From: Parus major
Taxonomy: Eukaryota; Chordata; Aves; Passeriformes; Paridae
DNA length: 64,000 nt
Reading direction: 5' to 3'
NCBI RefSeq assembly: GCF_001522545.3
Contig: NC_031768.1
Span: forward strand, 83,386,457 to 83,450,456
Shown here: positions 37,914-48,078 of the stretch, piece after piece
Position numbering within the stretch: the first letter of the stretch is position 1
Layout: the number at the start of each line of letters is the position of its first letter
Translations under genes and position numbers: made by a program
The notes under the pieces: model-generated
Database searches by the model: none
Told to the model about the DNA's origin: nothing
Seen by the model: only the letters and a program-made list of their open reading frames with translations

Positions 37914-38153
37914 AATCATAGAATGGTTTGGGTTGAAAGGGATCTTAGATGTCATCTAGGTTTAACCCTCCCCCCACTGCCAGGGGCAGAAATGCCACCC
38001 ACTAGACCAGGTTGCTAACATCTAACGTAACTCTCGCCTCTTGTAGTTTAAAATCATTCCTCCTTGTACTTATCACTATCTTTTCGTGCAAAAATACCTC
38101 TCAATCTTTTGGCAACCCCTCTTAGACTACTGGAAGGTCACAATGAGTTCTCC
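37914..38153 (-). mobile_element. CR1 LINE, 3' end with internal deletion
   Basis: Starts AATCATAGAATGGTTTGGGT and runs to CCACTAGACCAGGTTGCTAA. The sequence then jumps to the block normally about 130 bases further in (TAGTTTAAAATCATTCCTCC). It ends at CTACTGGAAGGTCACAATGA. The missing central part shows an internal deletion. Confidence 0.9.
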
Positions 38154-38439
38154 CATACATGCAGAAGCACAGCCAGTTCAAGATGCGTTTCAGACTAATA
38201 TCCGATCGTTAGTTGTGTCTTTCACAATCTAAGTTGTTTGTCACAGCAAAGTTGGCACCTGACAAGACCTCTGCTGCTTGCTATAAACTTTTCAGGACCA
38301 GAGGATCAAATCACTGGGAGGCTTGTCAAGTCTCAGCAGACAGCTGATGCTTTGGCTTAGAAGTTTATTTGGTGCTCCTCATTCATTGTAAACAAAAGGA
38401 AGAGTGTTCCATCAACATTTCTTGTCATTATTTTACTCA

Positions 38440-38730
38440 GTAATTGGCTCTAAAGTAATGCACTTACCCCCAAAAGTTGACACTCTTGCATTTTAGGTGA
38501 CAATTTGTTGTAAAATTATTTTTAATCCTTTTGTGGATATTGTGATATGTAAATACGCTATGCTGTGCAAACATTGTATCAGAGCTCAGGCCATTAACAA
38601 ACAAATGCCCGTGTGTTTGATTTAGAGGCTTTAAACTTTTGTCCCTTACCTTGTTTATCCCTCTGGAAAGTCCTATTATGTAAAAGCATTCAGTGTGTAT
38701 TTGTGTTGAAAGTGTGTGCAGCACAAATGA
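38440..38730. other. Candidate conserved non-coding block
   Basis: A repeat-free stretch containing AAATACGCTATGCTGTGCAA (38551), TGATATGTAAATACG (a POU/octamer-like ATGTAAAT at 38546) and FOX-like AACAAACAAATG near 38596. Two CpGs are retained in otherwise CpG-poor DNA. The best reading frame (86 codons, minus strand) shows no domain. The enhancer interpretation rests on texture and motifs only. Confidence 0.25.
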
Positions 38731-39021
38731 TGTACCCCAGGATTCAGAAATAAACTGTGGTCAGATTTCAAGAGTGTTTCTAAGAAGTGAGAGATTGAAA
38801 TGACGAAAATAAAGGAAGGTTAATAGAAAGAGACATAACCAGAATAAAGGCAGAGACATGCAACTGAAGAGATTTTGATAAACATTTTTAAAAATAGTTT
38901 TAAAAAACACTACTGCAGTTTCAATGAATTTCTTATATAAGAGGATTGGTATTTTAGTTGTAATCAGGCTGGTAAAAGCAGATTTGAATTTATTGCTGGA
39001 TATTTGAATTTAATATGGTAT

Positions 39022-39145
39022 TTCATAGATTCATAGAATCACAGAATGTGTTTGAATTGGAAGGAATCTTAAAGATCATATATTTCCAGCCTTTCTGCCA
39101 TGCCCAGGGATACCCACCACTAGACTACATTAATCTTTGCCTAAA
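39022..39145 (-). mobile_element. CR1 LINE, 3' fragment
   Basis: Plus-strand TTCATAGATTCATAGAATCA then GAATTGGAAGGAATCTTAAA and CTGCCATGCCCAGGGATACC. The match stops near 39145, where a short tandem repeat begins. Confidence 0.9.
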
Positions 39146-39190
39146 GCCATTGTATTTGCCCAAAAGCCTCTGTATTTGCCTGAAAGCCAT
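39143..39190. repeat. Short tandem repeat, ~21-base unit
   Basis: Two near-identical units sharing TGTATTTGCC (AAAGCCATTGTATTTGCCCA and AAGCCTCTGTATTTGCCTGA), plus a decayed third, sit at the truncation end of a CR1. They may have arisen by replication slippage at the insertion junction. Confidence 0.6.
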
Positions 39191-39460
39191 CATTTACCCA
39201 AAATAAATTTTTATACCTAACATGATATATGTTTAAGGAATCTGCAAAACTGAATAGGAGAAGGCAATGTCCCTTTCTTGAAGGGTTTATGGTCCCTGGA
39301 TCTGCAAAGCACAGAGCACATATCCCAGCAGCAGATAGCTTTCAACATGTCCAGCAGTATTACTTAGCACACCATGGTGCTATCTTTAAATAGATTTTTT
39401 TCCATAAGATAAGGCAAGTTACAGTAACAAGACAGATACTGTTGTGGCTTTATTTGAAAT

Positions 39461-39551
39461 TTAAAAAAAAATTGGGGAAAAAAACCCTCAAATAACTAAA
39501 AAATAAACAAACAACAAAATCCACACCAAAACCACAAAAGTTAAAAGTTAC
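39461..39551. repeat. A-rich low-complexity tract
   Basis: Runs of A interspersed with C (AACAAACAACAAAATCCACA) over ~90 bases. Confidence 0.75.
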
Positions 39552-40232
39552 AGAATTACCAGCTACAGCTGCCAAAACCCACTAGCAAAATAAGGTTAAT
39601 CCCTGAGTTCAGAGTGACAGGTTGAATTTCAGGACAAACAAGCTCTCCTGTGTTCTTTGGCCAAAAAAAAAAACCCCTGCAATGATGTTCAGAATAAACA
39701 TTCCCAGCAAAGCTAAGTGCACGTTCCCTGCCCATGCTAAGTCGGTGGAGCTGGCAGACAGGCATGTACTGATTCAGCTGAGCATGGAAAATGGACACTG
39801 TCATGGTGATGGCTCAGTGTCTGAACAAAGAACTTTTTCCATTTAAAAGTTATCCTTTTCATATTGATTTCAGCAGATTTAAGGAATAAATCAGATGAGT
39901 TTAGTGCAGGAGAATGAAGGATTTTTGAATATATTCTGTTGGCAAGTCTCAGCCAAGACAACTTATTGCCTTATGCCGTCATTTACATGCAGAGAGCACA
40001 AGGAGTGGAAAACAGACAGTAACAACAGCTTTTGTACTTGTTTTGCACCTTTTTTAACTATCTCCACAAAGCCAAGGCAACAAGTAGCAAGTCTCACATA
40101 CTGGATTTGTCCACTGATTTCACAGTAACTCATATTTGAAAAAATAAGTAATTTACTAAAGGTAATGGACTACATTTCTGCAAATGCCCACACTTTTGCT
40201 TGATGGCAAGAAGAGAGACTACTGGCTTATTA

Positions 40233-40256
40233 GTGCGTGGCAATTAATGCACGCAC
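40233..40256. promoter_or_regulatory. Perfect inverted repeat GTGCGTG-N10-CACGCAC
   Basis: Seven-base perfect arms, each with a CpG, surround GCAATTAATG, which contains a homeodomain ATTAAT core. The arms contain GCGTG/CACGC, the core recognised by bHLH-PAS factors such as HIF and AHR. The flanking 40190-40400 is repeat-free. Function is inferred. Confidence 0.3.
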
Positions 40257-40989
40257 AGAAAAGGGAGATGGATGGTGCTTTACAAACATATGTGTGGAGC
40301 AGTGCGTGGAGTTTAGGATTTAACTTTGTTTCACAGTGTTCTAAATCATGATAATGTGTGTTTACATGTCTGAAAGTTTCACCTCAGTTTCTCCCACTGT
40401 TTCTGTAGAATTGTCTCTTCCTGTGTGCTCAGCTACTTGACAGAGCAATAGGTGTGCTGGGGAGCTTTGATCATACCGAAGTTTTTCAGTGGCAGTGGAT
40501 CAGAAGAGATGCCTGGCCCCTCTTGCCTGATGTGCCCAGAGACCACTGGGCACAGAAGGTGCAGGAAATGGGGTGGCTCAGGGCGTCAGCTCACTGATTT
40601 TTGAGCTGTCTTTGGCATGTGTTAAAGCAGCCTGGGGACTGTTTTAAACAACTCCGGTTGGGAATAAGCCAAATGCAGTAGTGTTCTGGCCAAGTCCCGG
40701 CACTCTCCTTTCTCCAGGGCCAGTCAGGATTGATGGTATATTAGCAGGGTTCATTGACTGCATGCCAGTAAGGGATGATAAAATGCCAAGAGAAATCTCA
40801 GCTGGTGAGATCTGAAGAGCTTCCAGGCTTTAAGCATTGCTATATGAAGTTTATCTGAAAAACAAGTCTGGAAAGTGTGAGGTTCTGGATACCATTTTAA
40901 AAATGAGAAAAAAGTGGCAGAAGTAAAAGAGAGCAAAGGGAAAGCACTAAGAAAGTTCAGTAATAAGAATTGGCACTAGGAAAAAGGAA

Positions 40990-41408
40990 TAATTTAGACT
41001 AGAAAAGACCTCTAAGAGCATTGAATCCAACTGTTAACTCAACACTTCCAAGCTCACCACTAAACCGTGTCCCCAGGTGCCACATCCACGTATCTTTTAA
41101 ATACCTCCAATGAGGGTGACTCAACCACTTCCCTGGGAAGTCTCTTCCAATGTCAGACAATCCTTTTGCTGTAGAAAGTTTTCCCAATATCAAATCTAAA
41201 CTTTCCCTGACACAACTTGAGGCCATTTCCTCTTGTTCTATCAATTGTTATTTGTCAGAAGAGACTGACCCCCCCCACCTGGCTACAACCTCCTTTCAGG
41301 TAGCTGTAGACAAATAAGCTCTGCCCTGAGCCTCCTTTTCTCCAGGCTAAACACCCCCAGCTCCCTCAGCTGCTTCTCATCAGCCTTGGGCTCTAGACCC
41401 TTCATTGC
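40990..41408 (-). mobile_element. CR1 LINE, 3' end, ~420 bases
   Basis: Plus-strand markers run from the terminus inward: AGAAAAGACCTCTAAGAGCA, CCACTAAACCGTGTCCCCAG, TCAACCACTTCCCTGGGAAG, CTTTCCCTGACACAACTTGA, TTCTCCAGGCTAAACACCCC. The tail repeat itself is gone. A C8 run near 41270 is a local length change. Confidence 0.94.
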
Positions 41409-43754
41409 CACAGGAGCTTGTGAAGAGTTATGAAGCCACTTTGGAGTAGCAGTGGTTTGGAAAGAAAATCATCAAAGCCATTCAACAGCCAACCATGGCA
41501 CAGAATAAATACTGAAGAGCTAAGGGTGTCCATTTTCTGCAGGTCCCCATAATCTATTTTCTGCTCTCTGGTGTTATGCTTAAAACTAGATCCTGTCCTT
41601 GCTCTAAGTCAACCAGATCTTTTCAAGACAGAAAAGCTAATGTCTTGGACATCTCAGGCTTTAAAAATATTTTGGCAGAATATATAAATGGATTTCCAGT
41701 CACAGTGGTCAAGTTCCATCCTAAATCTGCCTTGGATTTTGCAGTACTTTCAGTCATAGACATCTCAGTTCCTTTCCTTAGTCTTTTTATTGGAGAGCTA
41801 TTATGTCACTCTGCCCCTGAACTAATAAATATCTGACTAGTAGCCACTCCAGTAATGTTGATGACCAATTTATCTGTATCTTCCCTAAATAATTGTAAAG
41901 AGGGAGAAGGTGAAAGGATATTTTGTATATGTTGCAATCATATCCCCTATACATCTTCATCTTGTTAAACAAAAAACTGGAATAAATGAATAACTGGAAA
42001 ATCCCTTCTCATAAAATATGTTCTCTATCTGTGTCTATCTTTAGGGAAATAAAAGATTTCAGCAACTAAACCTACTATAGCCTGTCTTTGCAGCTACTTC
42101 TGTACTATACTACCAGTATCTGAGCACTTGTAGGCTTAGAGTAGTGGATTGTTATTCAGTAGTCCTGGTTTTGTCTTGGCAGATTTCATTGCTTGAACTT
42201 TTTTTTTTTTTCTGTAGTTTAGTACATCTCTCATCACCACCACCATGGTTGTTACTGCTGTTGTTGTTGTTATTATTATTTCAAAAGGCTGCTCCTCTTA
42301 ACAGCTCTTGATTAACCATGACAGCGAGATTACCCTTACAGTAGCTAGTGTTCCAGCTCTTCCCGGTGCTCCAGCTCTTCCTGGCAATGCCAGTATTGAA
42401 CAGAGGGTAGTTGTTTTAAAAATCTGTAGCATGAAAATCTAAGGGCTTAGAATCATATTGGCATGTTACATCATCTAAAGGGCTTCTTCAAGGAACAGAT
42501 TTTTAAGGACTGTGCTAATTAACATTGCCAATTGGCATTAGAAGTAAACAATTTTATTCAGTTCTGGATGAGAGATGCCCTTTAAGAGTACCTTCTGGTG
42601 AAAACCATCATTATAATTGGTATTGTCTCATTTGTTTTTTGGGCATTAGCACACCTCTTTTCCTAATACCAGGCAACATCTCAAATTGATGTCCATTCCT
42701 TTACCACCTTCTTTTTTAATTATCACTTTCTTTCTGCCTGTGCTCAGTGGGAGTTAAACTGGGACCTGGTTGAGCCCCGGAGGATTTAGTAACTTTGTGA
42801 TAATTCACTGAATAGTTTCTGGGAGCCTGGTGCAAATTGAAACCTGTGCCTCTGGGGAAAGACATCTCTGAGAGGCCAGCATGCTCCTTGGGTAATGCAG
42901 AAAGCCAAACCTCAGCCTTGTGTCAGGATTATTCTCACATTTTTGAGGTTTCATTTTCAAGTTCTGTGCTCCATTTTTCCATTTTCTTCATGTATTGTTT
43001 GTCACTGAGTGGGATGAATTTCTAAGCTAGAAGCCAGATCTTGAGCTGGTCTGCATGTCTGATTGATGCTTTATGCTTTATTAGACATGTCCCTAATCAT
43101 TCTGCACAAACATGAGCCCTAAAGGAATCATCATAACCTAAAAATTGTCTTCCTGCATGCCCCTCTTGTCCATTTTCCCTTGTAAATATATCACTAACAA
43201 TATCTCTTTAGTATGTCCCACAAACACATTCAATCATGTTTTACAACTCAAAACAAAAAGAATCTACTTCATTGCCTATTCTTATAATGACTCGATCTCC
43301 CAAACTTCCACTTTGAGTCAGTGCAGTTCCATGCACTACTACTAAGTTGCAATTCTCCAGTATTTAAATTTTTTGTGCAGGAATATATATGGTCTTCTTT
43401 CATATTTGATTCCTAGATGGTGATCCTAATAGAATTGGACAGGAACTGTTAGGAATTAAGTGGGTACTGTTGTCCCTAAAGGTCATGCACTTTCTCTGTT
43501 GGTTTGACCCATATCTGGCAAGCAATTGTGGGACTTTGTGGCACAGCAATAAAGGACCCTTTCAACATATCAATGCTATGTGACAAAGTGATGCTCAGAA
43601 GTACTTTAGTAAATACCAGCCCTGTGGTTTTCATAATTTTCATCACTTAATCAGAATTGTTCTTACATTTATCTGTCTGGGTCAGACAGCTTTCTCTGGT
43701 TCCTCAAAAAGATGAACCACTGGCAGCAAAATAACTATAACTCTCTTCTTAAAA
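41409..43754. other. Unique DNA with small microsatellites
   Basis: No transposon or exon is recognised apart from the T-rich and GTT/ATT repeats listed separately. Confidence 0.5.
42195..42281. repeat. Poly(T) and (GTT)n/(ATT)n tracts
   Basis: A 14-base T run near 42199 is followed after about 50 bases by GTTGTTGTTGTTATTATTAT (42260). Ordinary microsatellite DNA. Confidence 0.8.
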
Positions 43755-44290
43755 ATGCTGGTTGAAGACCTTTGGAGGTCATTGGTTGAACTTTCCACCC
43801 AGACTGGGACCACCACCAACACCAAATCAAGTCAGCCATGACTTTAGACAAATATAGAAAAACTCCAAGGACTAGGATTCTATATCCACCCTGGGTAACT
43901 CCTGTTTTTCACCCAGCCCTTTCACAAAGTTGCAGACTGCTATGGAATGTCTCTTTTGTCAGACTAAACAAGCTCAATTCTCTCAAACTCACATCATAAG
44001 TCACTCGCCCTGGCTAGTTATAATCTTGGCAGCTGTCTACAGCATTCCCTCCAATTTCTTCCCTTAAATTAGGGAGGTCCAAAACTGGACCACTATTTCA
44101 AGTGTGGCCTCATTGGGAGTAAGTAAAGGAATATACATGTTTCTTTTATCTTGCTGGCCTTATGGAACATTTTTGTTGTATTCCTCACGTAAACACATTG
44201 ATTCATGCTCAGTCTGGTGTCCACAACAGCCCCTTTGGCCTTTTCAGCATCCTCTATTCACAAAAGTTGAATTGTGCCTATTGTGGTCAT
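43755..44290 (-). mobile_element. Ancient, highly diverged CR1
   Basis: Weak but ordered matches to a CR1 3' region on the minus strand: GACCTTTGGAGGTCATTGGT at the 3' side, TCTTTTGTCAGACTAAACAA, GGTCCAAAACTGGACCACTA, AAGTGTGGCCTCATTGGGAG, and a segment near 44215 like the usual TTGGTGTCCACCAGGACCCC. The order and spacing are right over ~530 bases although identity is low. This indicates an older insertion than the other copies. Confidence 0.7.
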
Positions 44291-45519
44291 GCAACAGCTC
44301 AATTATTTGACTTAATATTTGATTTTTTTGTCTTGTGAAGCAAAATGTGGCAACTTTTGGTTTTGTTAAGGATGTTGCTTGCCTTAGCCTTTTCTTTTTT
44401 TTTTATTTTTCTAATTTTTCTAATTTTGTTTTTCTAATTTGTCAGTTCTGTTCTAGACACTCCTTTATTTGCTCTTGCACAGCATTAAACAAAGCCATCA
44501 ATCTTCAGATTCAAGGATCTTCAAGACTTACCACCTACTAAGAGACTGTCTATTAATTACCAGCTAGAGAAGTCCAACCTTAGCACTTACGTGCAATATC
44601 TTCAAAAAGGCACCTTGGTGCTTTTCACCCGGCACTTTGTGGGAACAGAAAGATTTTATTGCAAACTTCTGTGAAACTGTAAAATGAATATTTGTATGTG
44701 TATATACAACCACCTATAAAGATACAAATCTATTCAATATAGTAGCAATCTCAGATCGATTGCACAGTTAGCTCATAAAATATCTGCAAAGCCTCTTGCG
44801 GATGTCGTATTAGAAACCTTGTGCTGCTCTGGGTCTCACCCCTCCCCCTCTGTTCATTTCCCACTTTGGTTTCTCGTTTCATCCTGAGACAATAAGCACT
44901 GTAGTCAGAAACTGATTTTTTTATTCTCTGTATATTTAGACACTGACTAATACAATTTAACCTGCTGCTTGAGCAGGTGTCCAGTCGTTATCATCATAAT
45001 AATGATAACAATAATAATAAACCCAAACAAGGCTAATTTTAGCAGACACCTGATCTTGGCTTTCTGAAAATTAGTCACTCAATATTCTTAATATCTAGCC
45101 TAAAGTCTGCCTGGTTTTGCTTTGTCATACGTAAAACAGAGATAAAGTACTTATGTGCCTTCCTGTAGAGTAAATATATTAAATGGTGCTTTTATGTACC
45201 ATAGTGACAATTTCTTACAACTAAAAATGTAAATAAGATACCCCTTTTCACATCAAAAGATGTAAGCTGGTCCTTTCTTCTTTAACATTAAGAAAGAAAA
45301 CCAAACTGCTTCTAACTCTTACTGAAGCTGGGCTCAAGATTTAAGAACTTGCACCCTGCTCACAGAAATTGAAAGAAGAAAAACTAACACAAAGATTTCC
45401 AGACAGAAAAATGCACATTTTTACTTAGATTCTGCAAACAAGCCAAATGGTGCATACTGCTCTAGGGTTTCCCACTCTGTTTAACTGAATGGGACCTAAA
45501 AGACAACAGGAGAGGAATG
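44291..45519. other. Unique DNA between CR1 copies
   Basis: T-rich patch at 44390-44440 and the inverted repeats at 44961-45009; nothing else recognised. Confidence 0.5.
44961..45009. promoter_or_regulatory. Two adjacent perfect inverted repeats
   Basis: CCTGCT-GCTTG-AGCAGG (44961-44977) is followed ten bases later by GTTATCAT-CATAATA-ATGATAAC (44987-45009). The first abuts an E-box (CAGGTG) and the second holds paired GATA cores in opposite orientation. The surrounding sequence is repeat-free apart from a short AAT run. Function is unproven. Confidence 0.28.
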
Positions 45520-45808
45520 GTTTGTAGGGGCATATAGTGACAGGACCTTGGGGAACAGCTTTAAAATGACAAAGGGAAAGTTTAGATTGGGTATTAAAAA
45601 TAAATCCTTTGCTGTGAGCGTGATGAGACACTGGAACAGGTTGCCAAGAGAAGTTGTGGCTGCTCCATCCCCAGAAGTGTTCAAGGCCAGGTTGGATGGG
45701 TTTCTGAACATCCTGGTACAGTATGAGGTGTCCCTGCCCATGGCAGGGGCATTGGAACTAAATGATCTTTAAGGTCTCTTCCAACACAAACCATGCTATG
45801 ATTCCATG
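45520..45808 (+). mobile_element. CR1 LINE, 3' end
   Basis: Starts at GTTTGTAGGGGCATATAGTG and runs through GAGACACTGGAACAGGTTGC, AAGTGTTCAAGGCCAGGTTG and TGTCCCTGCCCATGGCAGGG. It ends CATGCTATGATTCCATGAC. The two opposite-strand open frames here are CR1-derived. Confidence 0.95.
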
Positions 45809-45970
45809 ACTGCCTTTTCCAACAGAGAAGCTAGATGGCCCATCACAAGAAAGCACGAAGCCTAAAGGGAATAAAAACATGCTAGAAATGTGTCACGTGG
45901 GATAACAAGAAAACTAGAAGGGTGAATATGGGTAACTGGTATTTAGAAGAAATTGTAGTAGAATACAGGT

Positions 45971-46603
45971 TTATAGAATATCCTGAGCTGTAAAAGACTC
46001 ATCAAGAGCATCAAGTTCAGCTTCTGACCCTTCCCAGGATTATCCCCAAGAGTCACACCCTGTGCCTGAGAGCATTTTCCAAACACTTCTTGAACTCTGT
46101 CAGGCTTGGTGCTGTGACCACTTCCCTGGGGAGCCTGTTCCAGCGCCCAGCCACCCTCTGGGTGAAGAACCTTTTCCTAGTATCCAACCTAAACTTCTGC
46201 TGACATATCAGGCCATTCCCTTGTGTTCTGTCACAGGTCATCACAGAGAAGAGATCAATGCCTGCCCCTCTGCTTGCATGGCAGATGCAGACTTCAATGA
46301 GGTCCCCCCCTCAGTCTCCTGGTCTCCAGACCAATTACCTCAGCCACACCTCATATGGCTACTCCTCCAGAGCCTTCTCCATCCTCATGGCTCTCCTTTC
46401 AATGCTTTCTAGTGGCCTAATGTCTTTCTTATACTGTGGTGCCCAAAATTACCCCCAGCACTGCAGGTGAGGCTGCCCCAGTGCAGAGCACAGCAGGACA
46501 ATCCCCTCCCTTGCCCAGCTGGCCAAGCTGTGCCTGATGCTCCCCAGGACACACTTGGCCCTCCTGTCTGCCAGGGCACTGCTGACTCATGTTCAGCTTG
46601 TCA
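45971..46603 (-). mobile_element. CR1 LINE, ~630 bases
   Basis: The longest minus-strand copy. Plus-strand order: TTATAGAATATCCTGAGCTG, CCTGTGCCTGAGAGCATTTT, ACCACTTCCCTGGGGAGCCT, CACCCTCTGGGTGAAGAACC, GATCAATGCCTGCCCCTCTG, CTGCAGGTGAGGCTGCCCCA, ending near GCTGACTCATGTTCAGCTTG. The inner end reaches into the ORF2 C-terminal region. The 116-codon plus-strand frame at 46062 is antisense CR1. Same subfamily as the copies at 13733 and 48009. Confidence 0.95.
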
Positions 46604-47097
46604 TGAGAATAATGTTTTAAACACTGCCTTGAGGAAAATTTGGTATTTCAGTATTTTTTCACATCTTGAAATGTGAGCTGAAATAAACAAACAAAAAATT
46701 ATTGTCAAGGAGCTGAAAGTTTAAAAAAATCACAGCTTGTAAAGGTGTGATTTCCTGTCACATTTCCTTGCCTGCTTTCAGAAGTACGTGGCTGGACTTC
46801 ATGAATTTAGAGGGGTTTTTTAATTCTTAATGATTCTTAATGATTTTTTAATCCTTAATGATCCTACAATTCTATAAAAACCATACATTTTTTCAGTGCA
46901 AGAGTCCAACACATTCTTTTTTGGGTCACAGTCTTTAAGTAAGAAAGTTGTCATGTCTCTTATCGATTTTTTAATTACAAAAAGCTGTGTTTTTTTAAGA
47001 ATAAGATTAAAATTCCAGCTCTACACTGTCCCCTAGCTCTGATCAATAAACTGAATCTACTTGGTAGACGAGTTAACTGAGACTGTAACGATACCGA

Positions 47098-47128
47098 TTT
47101 CACTTTCATTGATGTAAAGTGAAAGTGA
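47098..47128. promoter_or_regulatory. Opposed ISRE/PRDM1-like sites
   Basis: TCACTTTCA and TGAAAGTGA form perfect nine-base arms around an 11-base spacer. The left arm extended by two bases reads GAAAGTGAAA on the minus strand, a full match to the interferon-response core GAAANNGAAA. The right arm, AAAGTGAAAGTG, matches the BLIMP1/PRDM1 consensus. Two CpGs lie just left (AACGATACCGATTT). No repeat is present, and no expression evidence exists here. Confidence 0.35.
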
Positions 47129-48008
47129 CTCCATTAGAATCAATTGAGTTACATCAGCAAAAAAGCACCTTTAAAAGATGTTGGATTTCGGCTCAGAAAG
47201 ACCTTACTTACCACTAAATTAGAAGTTGATGATAAATCAGGATTGCAGTGGAGGAACCCAGTCTCCCAGGTTATTACTTTAACAGCTGATCCACAACAGA
47301 GCTCTCTAGGCCTATTTCTTAGCTTATAATTATGAACTATATAGATCTAAGTACCTGCCTCCTGTGTAAAGAAGATAATTTATTCTCAATCACACTCGTT
47401 AAAGTCCCCTTCTCCTGTCCTGTTGCATAAACGTGTTTCACAGATTTTTGTTCTTAAACCACAATCAAAGGACAGAAATGTTCTTTAGTCTTACGCCACA
47501 AAGTAACATTGGGGAAAGCAGAAGCACAGTGACAATGTTATATGCCCAGGAAGGAAGAGGTGATGTTACAAAGTTTTGGAAAGCTAAAAATCAGCAGCAT
47601 AAAGTATCAAAAAGCAGTTTTAAATGTCAGTTTAACAGTTTGACCGTACTGTGTGATTCACTATCATGATAGATTAGTTCAGCAATGATATTTAAAGGTT
47701 TGAAAGGAGAAAGTTCTTATTTGAAAAGAACAGTGGTTAAATGCTTGTTTCCTAACTGCCCACTGTCACCCACAGTAGGAGTTGGGGGCAGGAGATTTGG
47801 TGGCTCCTGGGGTGGGAGAAGACAGAGGCATCCATTCACTGCAGAGCAGTGTCTCACCATCCAGGGTTCATCCCAACAACCTCAGCCAGTCCCAGATGCA
47901 GCCCAGTGATGTCCTAGCAAGACTTCTAAGCCCTCAAAATAAGTTGTGGATACCCAAATTGCCTGTCAGGAACAGATCTTGGATTGTGTACTTGACTGTC
48001 TTCGGTCT

Positions 48009-48078
48009 GTTCTGTGCAGGGCCAGGAGTCAGACTAAATGGTCCTCGTGGGGCACTCCCAGCTCAGGATACTCTGCTC
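48009..48078 (+). mobile_element. CR1 LINE, extreme 3' end
   Basis: TCTGTGCAGGGCCAGGAGTC followed by CTAAATGGTCCTCGTGGGGC and CCCAGCTCAGGATACTCTGC. These match the terminal block of the subfamily seen on the minus strand at 13733 and 45971. The tail repeat is degraded. Confidence 0.78.

Noticed and set aside
46062..46412. 116-codon plus-strand open frame
   Set aside because: It lies entirely inside a minus-strand CR1 and is antisense to it.
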